A stretch of 64,000 bases of DNA from Membranipora membranacea (Eukaryota; Bryozoa; Gymnolaemata; Cheilostomatida; Membraniporidae), in assembly GCA_914767715.1 (NCBI GenBank), contig OU612068.1, positions 19,656,001-19,720,000 on the forward strand, in the 5' to 3' direction. Positions 62,427 to 64,000 of this stretch are shown one piece after another; within the stretch, counting starts at the first letter, position 1, and the number at the start of each line of letters is the position of its first letter. Position numbers and translations under genes: made by a program. A model generated the notes under the pieces. The model saw nothing but the letters and a program-made list of their open reading frames with translations, had not been told where the DNA came from and ran no database searches.

Positions 62427-62559
62427 ATGACCACTACAACTGGGTACACCCGGTGAATTTTACAGAACATATATTGATGTAGTATAAAAAGTGATCAGAA
62501 TCCTGCCATCAAATATTGTCCGTGCCATAACAACTTAGGTTATAGCTGCTTCTGGCCTA
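62427..62559 (-). repeat. Right terminal inverted repeat of the candidate transposon
   Basis: The reverse complement starts taggccagaagcagc and continues atggcacggacaatatttga and gggtgtacccagttgtag, matching 52,835-52,974. It is flanked outside by TCT, as is the left end. Confidence 0.8.
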
Positions 62560-62562
62560 TCT

Positions 62563-63487
62563 GCCTCCAGTGAGTTTTAAGAAAACAGATTTAATAAAAA
62601 CTCGTTACCTGCCAATTTTTATCAATCATATAAGTAAATGGCAATTTGCCATGTAGATAACCCACCTATGATGGGCCATAATTCATTCTGAATTTAACCT
62701 AAACCTTGTCATTTCTTGCTAGTGATGTAGCTGAAAAGATGTCTTTTGTTTGGTGGTATAGTTACATCTTTGTGTCTGATAATGCCTGTATTTATGCTGC
62801 GTGTAATGATTCAGTGTTGTGTCTCGATGGTGAGTTATATTGGGAGAATTCTTATGAGTTGGATAGTGTGAGATGTAAATAAGGAAAGAGTGAGCTGAAT
62901 TGCTACTTTTATTCTCGATCCCAATATCACCACTGACGATAGTTAGGGGAACATTACAATAATATAGGTTGCACATTAGCGATGTACAGCAAAAAAAAGG
63001 AAACATTACTAACATACCAGGGAAATTAATTGATCATTATTTTTAATCAACACAATCTACTAATAAATCAATCATAGGGTCTGGACATTCGTCTGGTAAT
63101 GAAACTTTAATTAAAATGTCAATTTCTGGATATAACACTTAGGATACATTGGCTTTGACTTATCTGGAGTTTTAAAAATGCGGACTTGTGGACTTCTTGA
63201 CATTTCCTAATTTTTATCAATTGTCACATGTAAATCTACATGATTAAACTCATTTTAAAAACCTGGATAAACTATAGCCTATGAATCTAGGCAAAAATGA
63301 CAACAATATTGTGTATAGCTTGAACATTTGACATTTAAAAAAAGTTGAAAACCTGTTGGCATGTATCCGGATTGACAATTTTCCCTAGTGAATCAAAAAC
63401 ATCCAGGCACTATAGCTATCACTGAAGTATCCCCTTTGTATACCCTTACTCTGTGATAATGTCGTTTAATTCTGATATTCTAAATAC
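62563..63487. other. Non-coding AT-rich sequence between the transposon and the MITE
   Basis: No supported gene. A 98-codon minus-strand frame (62,719-63,015) has a low-complexity His/Thr/Asn-rich second half and no splice or motif support. Confidence 0.55.
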
Positions 63488-63490
63488 TAA

Positions 63491-63823
63491 AGGCCTTGCT
63501 ACATGAGCCCACGAAATGTGTGGAATTGTCTTCCCACGCGTGTTGGGCGTGGCTTCATAGGCTAAACACACCCCTTGTGACAACAATGTCAAGTGAGTGA
63601 CCAATGAGCCATGACCAATGAGTAAGGAGTAATGACCAATTAAATACGCTCTATCGTACCAACTGGCCAATGACAGAAGCGTAGGTTCACAACGTGGTTA
63701 ACAACACGAACATGCTTGTCTTTGAAAAGACGCATCGTTAGCTTGCCCAACGGCGTGGTTTGGCATCAAAAACGCGTGGAATTGCCTCCCCACGCGATTT
63801 CGTGGGCCTGTCTAGCTACGCCT
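63491..63823. mobile_element. 333-bp MITE with inverted ends and TAA target duplication (PIF/Harbinger-like)
   Basis: The left end aggccttgctacatgagcccacgaaat is inverted at the right end (atttcgtgggcctg, tctagctacgcct). TAA immediately flanks both sides (63,488-63,490 and 63,824-63,826), matching the 3-bp TWA duplication of PIF/Harbinger elements. Just inside each end is the direct repeat gtggaattgYctYcccacgcg, which at the right end is itself a hairpin (cgcgtgg ... ccacgcg). Internally there are several CCAATGA words. It has no coding capacity. Confidence 0.82.
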
Positions 63824-64000
63824 TAAATCTCTCTTGTTGCCATGTAAAACTTTGGCAACAAGCCAGGCATGTTATATACAAAGTTTGATTTGACAAGCAT
63901 ACATTTTAGCATTCATGATCATAGGACTGCCGCAGTTCGATTAATAATTTTTGTTGGTTCTATGTTAGTTTAAGTGCTCAAACGGTGCAAGATGCTGGTA

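Larger units (their letters stand above)
52835..62559 (-). mobile_element. Candidate ~9.7-kb DNA transposon with ~135-bp TIRs, Academ-like (XPG-nuclease) transposase, decayed
   Basis: Inverted copies of one ~135-bp sequence end at 52,835 and 62,559 (taggccagaagcagc on both), each abutted by TCT, a possible 3-bp target duplication. Between them, on the minus strand, is a multi-exon gene with a Cys/His N-terminus, a transposase-like middle and an XPG/FEN-type nuclease region. A transposase with an XPG-like nuclease and 3-4-bp target duplications fits the Academ superfamily as I recall it; that placement is inference. Three in-frame stops and at least two frameshifts indicate an inactive copy. 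No second element interrupts it clearly, although the large intron (55,836-58,183) contains a hairpin and an unrelated plus-strand frame. Confidence 0.62.

Noticed and set aside
62719-63015. 98-codon minus-strand ORF
   Set aside because: Low-complexity His/Thr/Asn-rich composition, no homologous motif, no splice or regulatory context.

Overview
This is a eukaryotic, almost certainly metazoan window: GT-AG introns, phase-consistent spliced gene models, a signal-peptide gene, a cytosolic sulfotransferase and animal-type DNA transposons. The AT-rich composition and the transposase family suggest a marine invertebrate (cnidarian, sponge, mollusc or similar), but I cannot name the species from sequence alone.

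Layout. (1) 1-40,170 is one uninterrupted head-to-tail satellite array of about 120 copies of a ~335-bp monomer. It continues past the left edge, has nested higher-order duplications (3-, 7-, 13-, 20- and 30-monomer spacings), and ends on the right in a visibly eroded last monomer. (2) 40,171-42,340 holds a two-exon minus-strand gene for a small secreted cysteine-containing protein and one orphan plus-strand exon. (3) 42,340-45,071 is non-coding apart from a hairpin element. (4) 45,072-49,975 is a nine-exon plus-strand gene (488 aa, N-terminal MGCKNS acylation signal, YSEDFE near the C-terminus). Its introns carry a second hairpin element and a 26-bp minisatellite with a CRE-like core. (5) 50,817-51,821 (perhaps to 52,139) is the 3' part of a minus-strand PAPS-dependent sulfotransferase gene. 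(6) 52,270-52,365 is an isolated, diverged piece of the satellite monomer. (7) 52,835-62,559 is a ~9.7-kb candidate DNA transposon. Inverted repeats of ~135 bp bracket a minus-strand multi-exon gene with a zinc-finger-like N-terminus, a transposase-like middle, an XPG/FEN-like nuclease domain and a Cys-rich C-terminus. It is broken by in-frame stops and frameshifts. (8) 63,491-63,823 is a complete-looking MITE flanked by TAA.

The left two-thirds looks like (peri)centromeric or other heterochromatic satellite. The right third is a gene-bearing flank rich in small repeats and one decaying autonomous transposon. The host genes do not form an obvious pathway. The transposon pieces do fit together as one element.
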